39,110 bases of DNA from positions 1 through 39,110 of the forward strand of contig CAJUKP010000021.1 in assembly GCA_910587165.1 (NCBI GenBank), in the 5' to 3' direction. Both the position numbers and the translations under genes were made by a program. The notes beneath the pieces are model-generated. The model was not told the origin of the DNA and made no database searches. It was given only the letters and a program-made list of their open reading frames with translations. Source of the stretch: an uncultured Duncaniella sp. GTDB lineage: Bacteria > Bacteroidota > Bacteroidia > Bacteroidales > Muribaculaceae. Below are positions 1 to 8,922 of the stretch, piece after piece (position 1 is the stretch's first letter; each line of letters starts with the position of its first letter).

Positions 1-2
1 AT

Positions 3-287
3 ATATCTATCGGTTACTGCATAATCAGCATCCTGCCGGACGCGGTTTGCCACATCGTGGGCGGCGCGATGCCATCACAAGATATGCCACGTAGTGGCAC
101 TCCGCCACAACAAACTCCATCCGCAATCCCTCTTACTTCTGCATTGCCTCTACGTGGCGCTCCGCCACAACAAACTCCATCCGCCATCCCTCTTACTTCT
201 GCATTGCCACTACGTGGGTATGGGGGTGAGGGTAGGTGTAAAATGATACAATTTACCTTTTTACAACATGATTACCGAGGGAATTGA
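3..287 (+). other. Open frame from the left edge; possible 3' end of an unseen gene
   Basis: One frame is open from base 3 to the stop ending at 287. Its first ~18 codons read as a hydrophobic stretch (GYCIISILPD...). The rest is a translation of the 60-bp tandem repeat at 101-218, giving a repeated PPQQTPSAIPLTSALPLRG peptide. It could be the tail of a membrane protein extended through an inserted repeat, or pure chance in a repeat. No start codon with a plausible signal is visible, so no protein is claimed. Confidence 0.15.
87..218. repeat. Two-copy 60-bp tandem repeat bounded by inverted 11-mers
   Basis: The block at 101-160 recurs at 161-218 with about two substitutions (for example at 125/185 and 149/209). 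The flanks CCACGTAGTGG (87-97) and CCACTACGTGG (207-217) are exact reverse complements, so the whole patch can fold into a cruciform or hairpin. Each unit begins with CCGCCACAACAA, a 12-mer that also occurs at 14072-14083 in the palindromic element downstream of the transglycosylase gene. This suggests a dispersed extragenic repeat family. Function unknown. Confidence 0.75.
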
Positions 288-288
288 C

Positions 289-296
289 TATCTTTG
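289..296 (+). promoter_or_regulatory. Bacteroidota -7 promoter box for the GLUG operon
   Basis: TATCTTTG is a perfect TAnnTTTG box, the -7 element of Bacteroidota primary sigma factor promoters. No good TTTG is visible at the usual 19-21 bp upstream. A transcript would start near 301-303. That lies downstream of the in-frame ATG at 294, so it supports 351 as the real start of the next gene. Confidence 0.55.
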
Positions 297-350
297 CACG
301 GCATAACCGACCATACATTCATCATTATCACACATTTTTCTACATCTGCA

Positions 351-3209
351 ATGTCAAGACCCCTACTGTCACTCATAGCTTTATGCCTGCTGCTCGCTGA
401 GGCCGGATGCCGCAATGATGATGAGAATTTCCGTCCCGACGGCCCGGACGGCTCATACAGCGGCCCGCACAAGGTGATCACACTCGGCATGGAAGCCGAC
501 GGACTCACAGCCCGCCGGTTCACACTCGGCATCAAGGCCGCCGACGGCACTGTGTTCGAGCGCTCCGTGGTCCACGAACGCTCCTCGGACATATCAACCC
601 TGCGTCTCGACAGCGGTCTCGCCGAGGGGACCTACCGCCTGCTCTATGCCCGCTATGACTCCGGAGACGACGACGGGACATACAGCGAGTTCGGTTTCGG
701 CAGCCGCGTGAGCATCGACGCATCCGGCGTCAGCGTGATCGACAGCTTCGACCCGGTCATGCACTTCGCGGGTCGCGGCACATCATCCGACCCTTACATA
801 ATATCCAGCTCCTCACATCTGTTCAACCTTATGATGGCTGTCAACGACTATGACTCCAACAAGGCCATCACCACTTCCACCTGCTTCCGCCAGGAATGCG
901 ACATTGACATGAAACAGATGTCGCGGAGCTGCGATGTACAATACGGCTGGATGCCGATCGGAGCCGACACCAACACCCCGTTCCGCGGGACATATCTCGG
1001 ACAGGGCCACAAGGTGACCAATCTCATGGCCGACCGCCCCCACACGGCAGGTGTCGGGCTTTTCGGATTCGTATGCGATGCCTCGGTGGACGGTCTCGTA
1101 ATGTCAGGCTGCTCGCTCAACGGACAGTTTGCCGTCGGTGCCGTGGCCGGAGCCGTGGTGACATCCGGGGGAGGTAGCCGCGGACAGGGCACATTCACCA
1201 ACTGCTCCGTCAGGGGGTGTTCGATAAGCGGCCCATCGACCTCGGCGGCAGTCGGCGGAATCCTCGGCGGCACCGATATGCACTCCAGGACTCTTCTGGC
1301 CGGATGCGTGTCTGACGGCAACGAACTGACCGGAGGCATGAACATCGGCGGAATCACCGGAGGCGCCGGAATATACTCGTCGGTGATGATAAGCGACTGC
1401 ACCAACAGCTCCACCGTATCCTCGGACTTCTCCGGCGCCGGAGGAATGGTAGGCACAGCCGACACTCTCCAGATAGCAGGATGCACCAACACGGGAGAGA
1501 TCAAAGGGAGCCTCAGGGCCGATCGTGACAATCCCGGAATCGGGTCAGGCGGACTGGTCGGAGGCTCGGGTATGTCGTGGATCACAGGGTCGATCAACCA
1601 TGGCAAGGTCTCCGGACGTGAGGGTGTCGGTGGAATCATCGGCAGCACACGGGTGAAAGGCTCAGACTCCGATTCGTTTCTCTACAACCAGAGCGTACTG
1701 CGCTATTGCGGCAACACCGGCGATGTGACAGGCCGCACATTTGTCGGCGGCGCCATAGGCGAGGCCCAGGCCGGTGCCTACGCCGTCTACAACCAGGGCA
1801 CCGTGAGCGGAACCGACTATGTGGGCGGAGTCTGCGGCGCGGCATCGGTGGCCGTAATCCACAACGCTGTCAACAGCGGCCCGGTCCATGCCTCGGCATA
1901 CGCCTCGGGCATACTCGGGAAATGCACATGGGGCTCGCTCGCCATCTGCCAGAACATGAGCGACGTCAGCGGCTCCTCAGGCCACACTGCCGGAGTGGTG
2001 GCTCTCGCCGGCAACAACACCGTGGTCAACTACTGCGCCAATTTCGGGACAGTCACCGGACCGTCGTCGAAACCGGTCGGCGGAATAGCGGCTGAGATCG
2101 GCGACCCGCGCAAATGGACCGGACTCAACATAGCCGAATGTGTGATAGGCTCGATGGAGATCATCATGTCGGTGGCCGGCCCGGTGCTCGCCGTGGTCGA
2201 GGAAGCGGTCGAGTTCGCCCACGCCGCCGAAGTGGTCATCAAGATTGTCGAGACAAGCACCGAACTCGCCCTCCAGGGAGCCGACTATGCCCTGCTGGGC
2301 TACGGCATATATGAGATGGTGGGCCCCGAGACCGAGGAGGAACTGCGGGCGGAGATGCGCGCCAGTGCCGGCCAAGCGTCCACTGAAGTCATGTCGGCCC
2401 TGTCGGCCCTGAGGCGCAAGACCCCCGGAGCGTTCCCCACATTCCCCGGAGCGACACTCTCGACAGCCTACGCCGACAATATCGACGGGATCGTGGCCTA
2501 CTATGCCAACGAAGGAAACGATGAGATATTCAACGAATCAATCAACGAGGCTCGCGAGGCCCGCGCCGAAAAGCTCGAGAAGATCCACCGCGCCCAGGAA
2601 ATCGTCCACACCGTGATCGGAGGTGTGGCTGTCGTGTGCAGTACGGTGGCGCTGATCGGAGGCACCGTGGCATCGGGGGGCGCAGCCACCGCATTCCTTG
2701 TCATGGGCTCCGCGGCTGCCCTCGTCGGAGGCGCCAATGCCATCGAGAAGACCTGTGCCGAGTTTGAGGCGAACGCCGTGGTGGTATCACAATGTGTCAA
2801 CGCCGGGGCCGTCACCTCTCCCGGAAACTCAAAGGCCTCATCCATCGTGGGACGCCTCTGCGACGGATCTCTCGTGACCGACTGCCTCAACACAGCCACA
2901 GTGAACTCGCACGACTATGAATGTTTCGCCGGTGACTTCGGTTCATGGTGCGATCTCTACCGCTGCATCTCCCTCGTCCCGGTCAAGCATCCCGAAAACA
3001 CCGTCTATGCCGTCAATAGTATCTTCTGTGACCCGGCCATGTCTCCCGGCCATGTCTCCGACCACGGCAACGGAATATATGTGGCCGCCCCAGACTGTCT
3101 GACCGACAAGTCGCTCTACAGTAAATGCGGCTTCGATCTGACCTCATCATGGTCCATTCCGGAAGGCTATTCCTTCCCCGTACCTTATAAATCGCAAATG
3201 CAGAAATGA
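351..3209 (+). CDS. GLUG-repeat surface lipoprotein with a hydrophobic insert
   Basis: 952 residues from ATG 351; an in-frame ATG at 294 would precede the predicted transcription start and hide the signal peptide. Residues 1-20 are a lipoprotein signal ending in the lipobox LAEAGC (Cys20), followed by acidic residues typical of surface export in Bacteroidota. Residues ~30-150 look like a beta-sandwich, then a linker GTSSDPYII leads into repeated GLUG-type units (Cys/Asn-rich strands followed by VGGIxG) up to ~595, expected to form a beta-helix. From ~600 to ~805 the repeats are interrupted by a predicted helical region with a Gly/Ala-rich hydrophobic stretch (~760-800), after which GLUG-like units resume. 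GLUG proteins are often adhesin-like; this role is inference. The stop overlaps the start of the next, paralogous gene by 4 bp, so the two are probably co-translated. Confidence 0.8.
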   Translation: MSRPLLSLIALCLLLAEAGCRNDDENFRPDGPDGSYSGPHKVITLGMEADGLTARRFTLGIKAADGTVFERSVVHERSSDISTLRLDSGLAEGTYRLLYARYDSGDDDGTYSEFGFGSRVSIDASGVSVIDSFDPVMHFAGRGTSSDPYIISSSSHLFNLMMAVNDYDSNKAITTSTCFRQECDIDMKQMSRSCDVQYGWMPIGADTNTPFRGTYLGQGHKVTNLMADRPHTAGVGLFGFVCDASVDGLVMSGCSLNGQFAVGAVAGAVVTSGGGSRGQGTFTNCSVRGCSISGPSTSAAVGGILGGTDMHSRTLLAGCVSDGNELTGGMNIGGITGGAGIYSSVMISDCTNSSTVSSDFSGAGGMVGTADTLQIAGCTNTGEIKGSLRADRDNPGIGSGGLVGGSGMSWITGSINHGKVSGREGVGGIIGSTRVKGSDSDSFLYNQSVLRYCGNTGDVTGRTFVGGAIGEAQAGAYAVYNQGTVSGTDYVGGVCGAASVAVIHNAVNSGPVHASAYASGILGKCTWGSLAICQNMSDVSGSSGHTAGVVALAGNNTVVNYCANFGTVTGPSSKPVGGIAAEIGDPRKWTGLNIAECVIGSMEIIMSVAGPVLAVVEEAVEFAHAAEVVIKIVETSTELALQGADYALLGYGIYEMVGPETEEELRAEMRASAGQASTEVMSALSALRRKTPGAFPTFPGATLSTAYADNIDGIVAYYANEGNDEIFNESINEAREARAEKLEKIHRAQEIVHTVIGGVAVVCSTVALIGGTVASGGAATAFLVMGSAAALVGGANAIEKTCAEFEANAVVVSQCVNAGAVTSPGNSKASSIVGRLCDGSLVTDCLNTATVNSHDYECFAGDFGSWCDLYRCISLVPVKHPENTVYAVNSIFCDPAMSPGHVSDHGNGIYVAAPDCLTDKSLYSKCGFDLTSSWSIPEGYSFPVPYKSQMQK

Positions 3210-6115
3210 ACAGTTCAGTAATATCCGATTCCCTCCGGGGACTGATGCTCACGCTCCTCCTGGCCCTTCTCGCTTCATGCTCGGATGACGACCCGATATC
3301 CTCGCCCGCCGGAGGCTCCATTGAGTCGGAAGGCGGACAGCGTGTCACAGTGGTCCATCTCACAACCACAGGCACAGACCTCACCACCACCGGAGACGAA
3401 GCCTCATTCATGCTCATTGATCCGGCAAACAGGAAGAGCTACGACTTCAAGGGCCTCATACTCAACAACCGTACCGTGAGCCACAACGGCAGGAAAGGCT
3501 CCGTGGAATGCCGTCTGCGCATCGGCTCAACCGACATTGCCGACGGGGACTATTATCTCACGGTCACAGCCGACGGACTGCCCGAATTAGGCCTGCGGAT
3601 GGTGAGGTTCAGGGATAATCTCGGCTCCGAGATTCCGCTCGAGCCTATGGGCTATGACGACCTGACGGGCTCCGGAACTCCCGGCGATCCCTACCTCATC
3701 AACGATGCCGGCGACTTCCTCACACTCCTATGGTATCTTGAGGAAGATCCCCTGCACGCGGCCGGACTCCACTTCCTCCAGACGGCGAGTTTCGACCTCC
3801 CCCACCGGAGCCAGATAATCGACGGCCACGTGTGGGTGGCGGCCACCTTTGCCGGGCACTATGACGGAGGAGATCATGAACTGCGCAAGCTGGTGTATCA
3901 GGGGGCATCGGACGCGAACACAGACCACGACATAGGTCTCTTCGCCCGGATTCTCGGTGGCTCGGTGGAAAACGTCAGCATCACCGGTGCCCTTCTCACC
4001 AATGTCCACTCCTATGCCGGACTCATAGCCGGAAGCACCATGGGCGACGTAGCACTGCGCGACATCACAGTCGAAGGCACCATCACCGCCTCCGGCCAAT
4101 ATATCGGAGGTCTCACCGGTTCCTCCATGGGAAATATCATCATCGAGAATGTCCGGCTCAACTCGCTTGTGATCAGCGGAGGACCGTCATCCAGCTCAAT
4201 CGGAGGTGTGACAGGGGCATTCTGCGGCAAATCAGCCGTTGTCAGGAACGTATCCACCCCCGACCATATCTTCTCCCTCACCGGCAACGGGCAGCTCGGA
4301 GGCCTTTTCGGAACAAGCTCATCCTTGGAGACCCTGGATATATCGGGCATAAGGCTCGAACACAGCGTGGATCATGAGAGTTCCGGCACAAAGATCATTG
4401 CCGCTTCAGGCAACTACGCAGGCGGTCTTGGCGGCATCATATACAATGTAAAGGATGTCGCCATCAGCGATGTCTCCATCAAGGCTCCGGTGAGCGGCGG
4501 CAGATATGTAGCCGCATTTGTGGGCGAAGTCCATAATGTCGCGAGGATGAGCGTCGGCTCCATACTGCTGACATCAGTGGCCCGCGGGACGGACGATGTA
4601 GGCGGCTTCTTCGGCCTTCTCAACCTCGCGGATAACGAATCGTTCTCGTTCGCATCAGGCTCATCCCCATCTCGCTACGTGGTGAAATCGTCGGCCGAGG
4701 CCGATGTGAAAGGCAACGCCCGTGTGGGAGGACTCATCGGCCACCTCGAGGCCGTGGGCCGCACCATCACGTTCGGTTCGGAAGTCGAGATAGCCGTCAA
4801 CGTCAGCGGCAAGGAATCGGTGGGAGGAGCCTTCGGACAGGCCGGCGGTCTCAATAATCTTGACCCGACAAAAATCAATTTCAGCTCCCCGACCATGCGT
4901 GTCACCGCCTCATCGCAATATGCCGGAGGCGTGGTGGGCAAGCTTGACTACGGCTCGCTGACCGGTCCGCTCAGACTCGACCTGACCTCAATACTTCCGG
5001 GATCCTCAATGCTGCCGAGCAACTATCAGGGCGTAGTCACCGCTCCACAGTATGCCGGAGGAATAGCCGGATATTCATCCGGTGAGATCAAAGGCCTGGG
5101 CAGCAATGCCTCAGTCACCGCGACCGGAAACAATGCCGGCGGTATATGCGGATGGGCAGCCGGTCCCGTCAGCCATTGCGCCTTCTTCGGATCGGTGAGT
5201 GGCGCCGACCATGTCGGAGGTGTCATCGGAGGAGCCGATTCCGGATTCACGTTCACCGAGCTGCTCAACCGCGCCAATATCTCGGACGGCAAGAGACAGG
5301 GCGGCATCGTGGCATACATCACTCAATCAAAAGATGTCACCCCGGCTCAGATCAGGATAGAGCGATGCTTCAATACAGGAAATCTCACCGGAGGCGTAGA
5401 GGTGGGAGGCATAGCCGGATACGTATACGAGCATCGTATAAACAATAGCATCGCCGTAGACCACTGTGTGAACACCGGCGACATCAGAGCCAACGGTAAT
5501 TCCGGAGCCGGAGTCGGAGGTGTGGCCGGGTATCTGAATTCCATGTCGGTCAGCGTAAGCTCATGCGCAAACCATGGCGATATATCCAGCAGCGCCGTGC
5601 AATACTCCATCGGCGGAGTGGTAGGCGTGATAGGTGACGAGGACTACCTCTGCAGGCTGATGGTGGAGCGGTGCATGAACTCCGGGACAATCAGTTCATC
5701 GGTGTCAAGCACAAAACTCGGCGGCGTCGTGGGCCACATGATGCGCGGCGATGCCGGCAACGCTGCCATTATCCGCGACTGCTATAATCTCGGAGCGATT
5801 CCCTCCGACCAGAAGGATGACACAGGAGGGATACTCGGTCTCGTATCAACCAGCGGTGACATACACCGGACATTCAACCGCGGCAAAATATCACATGGAA
5901 ACGCCATCATCGGCACCCATCACGGAAGCACCATCTTCTACCACAGCCACAACTATTATCTCGAAGGTTCCGGCAAGAGCTGGCCGTCGTCGACATCCGT
6001 CCCCGAATCCAGAATCACCGACAAATCCTACTACAAGGATTTCGACTTCGACAATGTGTGGACCATGACTTCCGACGGCCCGATTCTCCGCGACTGTCCC
6101 TTCCAGAGTTTTTAA
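3206..6115 (+). CDS. GLUG-repeat surface lipoprotein, paralogue of the upstream gene
   Basis: 969 residues. The signal peptide ends at the lipobox LLASC (Cys25), followed by SDDD, so an outer-membrane, probably surface-exposed lipoprotein is expected. The N-terminal ~150 residues resemble the N-terminal domain of the upstream protein. A shared linker (GSGTPGDPYLI) follows, then about 800 residues of GLUG-type repeats with recurrent motifs such as YAGGIAGY, VGGVIGG and CxNxGDI. Unlike its neighbour it has no long hydrophobic insert. The start overlaps the upstream stop as ATGA, which argues for translational coupling. Role in adhesion or surface interaction is inferred from the repeat type only; no enzymatic residues were recognised. 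Confidence 0.8.
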   Translation: MNSSVISDSLRGLMLTLLLALLASCSDDDPISSPAGGSIESEGGQRVTVVHLTTTGTDLTTTGDEASFMLIDPANRKSYDFKGLILNNRTVSHNGRKGSVECRLRIGSTDIADGDYYLTVTADGLPELGLRMVRFRDNLGSEIPLEPMGYDDLTGSGTPGDPYLINDAGDFLTLLWYLEEDPLHAAGLHFLQTASFDLPHRSQIIDGHVWVAATFAGHYDGGDHELRKLVYQGASDANTDHDIGLFARILGGSVENVSITGALLTNVHSYAGLIAGSTMGDVALRDITVEGTITASGQYIGGLTGSSMGNIIIENVRLNSLVISGGPSSSSIGGVTGAFCGKSAVVRNVSTPDHIFSLTGNGQLGGLFGTSSSLETLDISGIRLEHSVDHESSGTKIIAASGNYAGGLGGIIYNVKDVAISDVSIKAPVSGGRYVAAFVGEVHNVARMSVGSILLTSVARGTDDVGGFFGLLNLADNESFSFASGSSPSRYVVKSSAEADVKGNARVGGLIGHLEAVGRTITFGSEVEIAVNVSGKESVGGAFGQAGGLNNLDPTKINFSSPTMRVTASSQYAGGVVGKLDYGSLTGPLRLDLTSILPGSSMLPSNYQGVVTAPQYAGGIAGYSSGEIKGLGSNASVTATGNNAGGICGWAAGPVSHCAFFGSVSGADHVGGVIGGADSGFTFTELLNRANISDGKRQGGIVAYITQSKDVTPAQIRIERCFNTGNLTGGVEVGGIAGYVYEHRINNSIAVDHCVNTGDIRANGNSGAGVGGVAGYLNSMSVSVSSCANHGDISSSAVQYSIGGVVGVIGDEDYLCRLMVERCMNSGTISSSVSSTKLGGVVGHMMRGDAGNAAIIRDCYNLGAIPSDQKDDTGGILGLVSTSGDIHRTFNRGKISHGNAIIGTHHGSTIFYHSHNYYLEGSGKSWPSSTSVPESRITDKSYYKDFDFDNVWTMTSDGPILRDCPFQSF

Positions 6116-6144
6116 GCAACCACTCACGCGCCTACATAAAAACC

Positions 6145-6186
6145 GAGTGGCAGACCTTTTGGCTATCCTGCCAAAGTCTGCCACTC
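6145..6186. terminator. Bidirectional terminator between convergent genes
   Basis: GAGTGGCAGA pairs with TCTGCCACTC, with an inner stem (TTTGGC/GCCAAA) and loop TATCCT. T-rich sequence follows on both strands (TTATATTTC on plus; GGTTTTTATG on minus). It lies between the convergent GLUG operon and the minus-strand lipoprotein gene and can end both transcripts. Confidence 0.85.
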
Positions 6187-6207
6187 TTATATTTCATGCC
6201 TTGCTTC

Positions 6208-7488
6208 CTATAGACTGTCCAGAAACTCCACCGCACTCATCTTGAGGCCGAGGGGACCATAATCGCCGAGAGCGATGTGGGCCACCTGTTTCTGTGGATC
6301 CGTGACATGGTCAACCGGCTCCTTCACGCCGTCGAAATACTCGGTCGGGAGCATATTGGAGATAGAATACTGCCATTCCGGGTTGGGGAGAATATTGCGG
6401 TACATGAACGCTATGTATTCCCCAAGCGGTTTGCCGTCGATATTCAGCTTCTCGCTGTCCCAGACCATCAGATTCACCCTGCGGCCCTCTTTCCTCAGTC
6501 TCTCCACCTTTGCCTCCACATCGGCAAGGCGGGTATTGTTTCTGAGACAGATCACAAATTCCGCTTTCTCGCCATCGGTCCAGCAGGCATTTCTGTCACA
6601 TAGAGAACCGTATGAACGGGTATCGGCGGCCGAACCCAGACATATCGACCAGTAGCGGGCGGCTGCTCCGGCATAATCCTCGGCCCTCTGCGGTATGGGT
6701 GCGGGGATGAAACTGAATGTGAGCACACTGTCATGTCTCAACCGTGTGCGGGCATAGAGATAATCGGTCGAGTTATTAGGGTAATATTTGCTGACAGGAG
6801 CAAGGAAGAACGGCATCTCACGCCTATCGTCAGACTTCAGTATATACACATTCGAGGTGGCCGAATAGACATTCGACACAATATGCTCGGGCAGAGCCAC
6901 CTCCTTGCCCGTGGCGGGGTCTAATGCGGTGATGAGCGGCAGATCCACCCCGCCATATTCGTCATGGTCAGCACCGGTGGCATCAGTGCCGAGATACTGA
7001 CGCACCATAACGGAGACTTTTCTGACGCCATCCTTGACAATGCAGAGATTACGGGGCTTGAATCTATCCCTGAATTCTCCGGCGAGCTTCTCCGGCACGA
7101 GGTAGACAGTAAACCTCCCGGCCTGTGAGGTAGTGACCCTGAACGGATTCACACTCCCCTCGTCCGGCTCTATCGAGACATCGTCGATACCTCCGATGGC
7201 CGAACCGTTATCATCGTCATAGACCGAGAAACTGAAATAACGGCAATGCGGGAACTCACCTGTGAATCTCAACACCTTGTCGCCATGGCGCGAAAGATCG
7301 TAGGTATACTCCCAATAATTGCTGTAGAGGTCGGGATATGCGCCTATCACCTCACCGTCGCCCCTCATCGTGGCACTCCACTGGCTTCCGGGCCCCGCAG
7401 CCTCGGGGCCATCGTCATCCGAACATGACGTCAGCACAGACAGTCCCGCGAAAGCGACCGTCAGCACAGCCATAAAATTCTTATACAT
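6208..7488 (-). CDS. Secreted lipoprotein of an uncharacterised family
   Basis: 426 residues from the ATG at 7486-7488. A longer frame begins at 7563, but only the internal Met gives a clean lipoprotein signal (lipobox VLTSC, Cys22, then SDDD), and the promoter box at 7518-7525 lies between the two starts. The mature part has two recognisable blocks. The N-terminal one contains VLRFTGEFPHCRYFSF, then IEPDEGSVNPFR; the C-terminal one contains AARYWSICLGS, SLCDRN and AEFVICL. I recall similar blocks in secreted proteins of unknown function from several phyla, but cannot name the family with confidence. No catalytic motif was identified. It is monocistronic by appearance, with its own promoter and the strong terminator at 6145-6186. 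Confidence 0.8.
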   Translation of the reverse strand: MYKNFMAVLTVAFAGLSVLTSCSDDDGPEAAGPGSQWSATMRGDGEVIGAYPDLYSNYWEYTYDLSRHGDKVLRFTGEFPHCRYFSFSVYDDDNGSAIGGIDDVSIEPDEGSVNPFRVTTSQAGRFTVYLVPEKLAGEFRDRFKPRNLCIVKDGVRKVSVMVRQYLGTDATGADHDEYGGVDLPLITALDPATGKEVALPEHIVSNVYSATSNVYILKSDDRREMPFFLAPVSKYYPNNSTDYLYARTRLRHDSVLTFSFIPAPIPQRAEDYAGAAARYWSICLGSAADTRSYGSLCDRNACWTDGEKAEFVICLRNNTRLADVEAKVERLRKEGRRVNLMVWDSEKLNIDGKPLGEYIAFMYRNILPNPEWQYSISNMLPTEYFDGVKEPVDHVTDPQKQVAHIALGDYGPLGLKMSAVEFLDSL

Positions 7489-7517
7489 AAGTAAAATTAT
7501 AATGATTGGTTCTGACG

Positions 7518-7525
7518 CAAAGTTA
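7518..7525 (-). promoter_or_regulatory. Promoter -7 box for the 6208-7488 lipoprotein gene
   Basis: On the minus strand this reads TAACTTTG, a perfect TAnnTTTG box, 29 bp upstream of the chosen ATG. A transcript from it cannot include the alternative start at 7563. No convincing -33 TTTG is seen at normal spacing. Confidence 0.5.
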
Positions 7526-7596
7526 CGCAAAAATCGCCTGCCGACGGTTGCAATAACGTACAATTGTTATTTTTACAAATGTATAATCCCACGGCA

Positions 7597-8043
7597 TCAG
7601 CTGTCCGACAGCCGTTCATACATATCAATTTTCCCGTCTACAACCTTAATGCGGGTCTTGCCAAACCATCCCATGTCTGAATATGACACCGTATACCAGC
7701 CATCCCCGGTCGGTTCCACACTGTAGATCCTTGACAAGCCGTCTGAGTCGGGTTTGCTATCCTGCTCTCCGGTGCGGAGCGCGTAATAAGCATAGCAAGA
7801 TCCGTCCTCGCAATCGTAATCATAGTCATCCTGAAGTTGCTTCAATGCATTATCAGTGAAGTAATCCTCCGGATTGTCCATTCCATCCGTCCCGGCCGCA
7901 AACACAAACCTGTCATATACGCCATTTATCAAAGCCGAGTCCGCATCCGCATTTGCCCTCGTCCCACACGATACAGAACATACAGACATCAAGATATAAA
8001 AAACATATTTAACGTGAGTTCGAAATAAGGATACTTTATTCAT
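7597..8043 (-). CDS. Small lipoprotein, unknown function
   Basis: 148 residues. A basic N-terminus (KVSLFRTHVK) and hydrophobic core lead to a lipobox-like SVSC (Cys26), so a lipoprotein is likely. The mature ~120 residues are acidic with a paired-Cys segment (DYDCEDGSCYAYYALR). They end in strands GDGWYTVSYSDMGWFGKTRIKVVDGKID, a pattern resembling the DUF3828/NTF2-like secreted proteins; this is a weak fold guess. The gene starts directly after the hairpin that ends the kinase gene upstream. No promoter box was recognised, so it may depend on read-through. Confidence 0.7.
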   Translation of the reverse strand: MNKVSLFRTHVKYVFYILMSVCSVSCGTRANADADSALINGVYDRFVFAAGTDGMDNPEDYFTDNALKQLQDDYDYDCEDGSCYAYYALRTGEQDSKPDSDGLSRIYSVEPTGDGWYTVSYSDMGWFGKTRIKVVDGKIDMYERLSDS

Positions 8044-8055
8044 GATATTTGATGT

Positions 8056-8089
8056 AAAAAACCGGTGTCAGAATAGGCACAGCCGGTTT
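8056..8089 (-). terminator. Terminator downstream of the kinase-like gene
   Basis: Arms AAACCGG (8059-8065) and CCGGTTT (8083-8089) with an inner TGTC/GGCA stem; on the minus strand the hairpin is followed by a run of T. It separates the kinase-like gene from the small lipoprotein gene, or attenuates between them. Confidence 0.7.
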
Positions 8090-8176
8090 CGATTTTGATT
8101 ATACTTTATGAAGAAGTTCAGTCGTTGCAGGATTTACATTTCACGTCTAAACGATAATGTAATGTTCGTTCCATAG

Positions 8177-8848
8177 TCATTTCATCCAATTAGGTGAAAG
8201 TGATTTATACGAGTCAATAAACTTGTCATCCGATGGTAGGCAGATAGTATCAATGAAATACAGATTGCCGTCGATTCCATGTAGAACATTGTTTGGCAAT
8301 GCATCGAAAATATCCACTTCGCCATTTGTGAAATATTCTCCTTCATGCTGAGGCATGAACCCCATCAAGGCTAATGCTCCGGCAATTTCTTCGATTGAAG
8401 CCTCGCGGTCTGCACGAATAAACGGTTGAGATATTATAGCGCAAACTTTACCATCTTGATTTTCAGCAAAGCCGCAAAATGAATATGCGCAATCAGCAAA
8501 AAGCTGGTTGTGGATTCTTATTCTTTGAAAGAAGGTTTCAAGATTGTCATCAGCATATCGAAAATCGTTTAGTTTATAGACAATTTGATTTTCAGGCTCC
8601 ATATATACCTCATTTTCTGATCCACGGTCAGAAAATTCACCTAACAAGCTGCTGTCGTTAATCCAGCAACTATTTTCGATAGCCCATTTCTTCAGTTCTT
8701 TGATCTGGACTCCCTTGCAAGCCGTTGTTCCCGCAACTTCTTGAATTGCGAGCGATATTCTTCGGGCTTCAGCGGCTGCTGTCTCCAAGAGGCTATTGAC
8801 GCCTTCTTTCTCGCTATTGATTCCTGATGGTATCTTGTCATACTTCAT
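8177..8848 (-). CDS. Polyvalent-protein-type (Kinase-PolyVal-like) protein kinase
   Basis: 223 residues. The core matches the small kinase-like domain known from polyvalent proteins of phages and conjugative elements. It has a glycine-loop-like GSENEVY (76-82), a lysine in VYKLN (Lys92), a catalytic-loop-like DALPNNVL (182-189) and a metal-binding-like YFID (Asp200). The ~70 residues before it are helical. No signal peptide is present, so it is cytoplasmic. The family assignment is from motif memory; kinase activity is inference. Codons are visibly AT-richer than the surrounding genes, which suggests horizontal origin. A RelB-like antitoxin gene ends 74 bp upstream on the same strand, and a terminator follows. 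It may be a remnant of a mobile element or the toxin of a non-classical toxin-antitoxin pair. Confidence 0.7.
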   Translation of the reverse strand: MKYDKIPSGINSEKEGVNSLLETAAAEARRISLAIQEVAGTTACKGVQIKELKKWAIENSCWINDSSLLGEFSDRGSENEVYMEPENQIVYKLNDFRYADDNLETFFQRIRIHNQLFADCAYSFCGFAENQDGKVCAIISQPFIRADREASIEEIAGALALMGFMPQHEGEYFTNGEVDIFDALPNNVLHGIDGNLYFIDTICLPSDDKFIDSYKSLSPNWMK

Positions 8849-8863
8849 ACTTTGTATTTATAA

Positions 8864-8871
8864 CAAACATA
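8864..8871 (-). promoter_or_regulatory. Possible -7 box for the kinase-like gene
   Basis: Minus strand reads TATGTTTG, a perfect TAnnTTTG box, ending 15 nt before the ATG of the kinase-like gene. A CTTG lies about 17 bp upstream as a poor -33. If used, the leader would be only about 10 nt and the kinase could be expressed apart from the antitoxin-like gene. Confidence 0.35.
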
Positions 8872-8922
8872 GGCGGGAGCAAATCATTCAAGCTTACAGG
8901 CGTTGATTTACAATTTCATAAT

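Noticed and set aside
101..218. CRISPR array
   Set aside because: Two 60-bp direct copies without spacers and no cas genes.
57..287. 76-codon frame over the left-edge repeats
   Set aside because: Its sequence is a translation of the 60-bp tandem repeat and no start signal fits; kept only as a low-confidence open frame.
294..350. Upstream in-frame start for the first GLUG gene
   Set aside because: It overlaps the predicted -7 box and would place 19 residues before the lipoprotein signal peptide.
848..1648. 266-codon antisense frame inside the first GLUG gene
   Set aside because: Proline-rich shadow of Gly-rich repeats.
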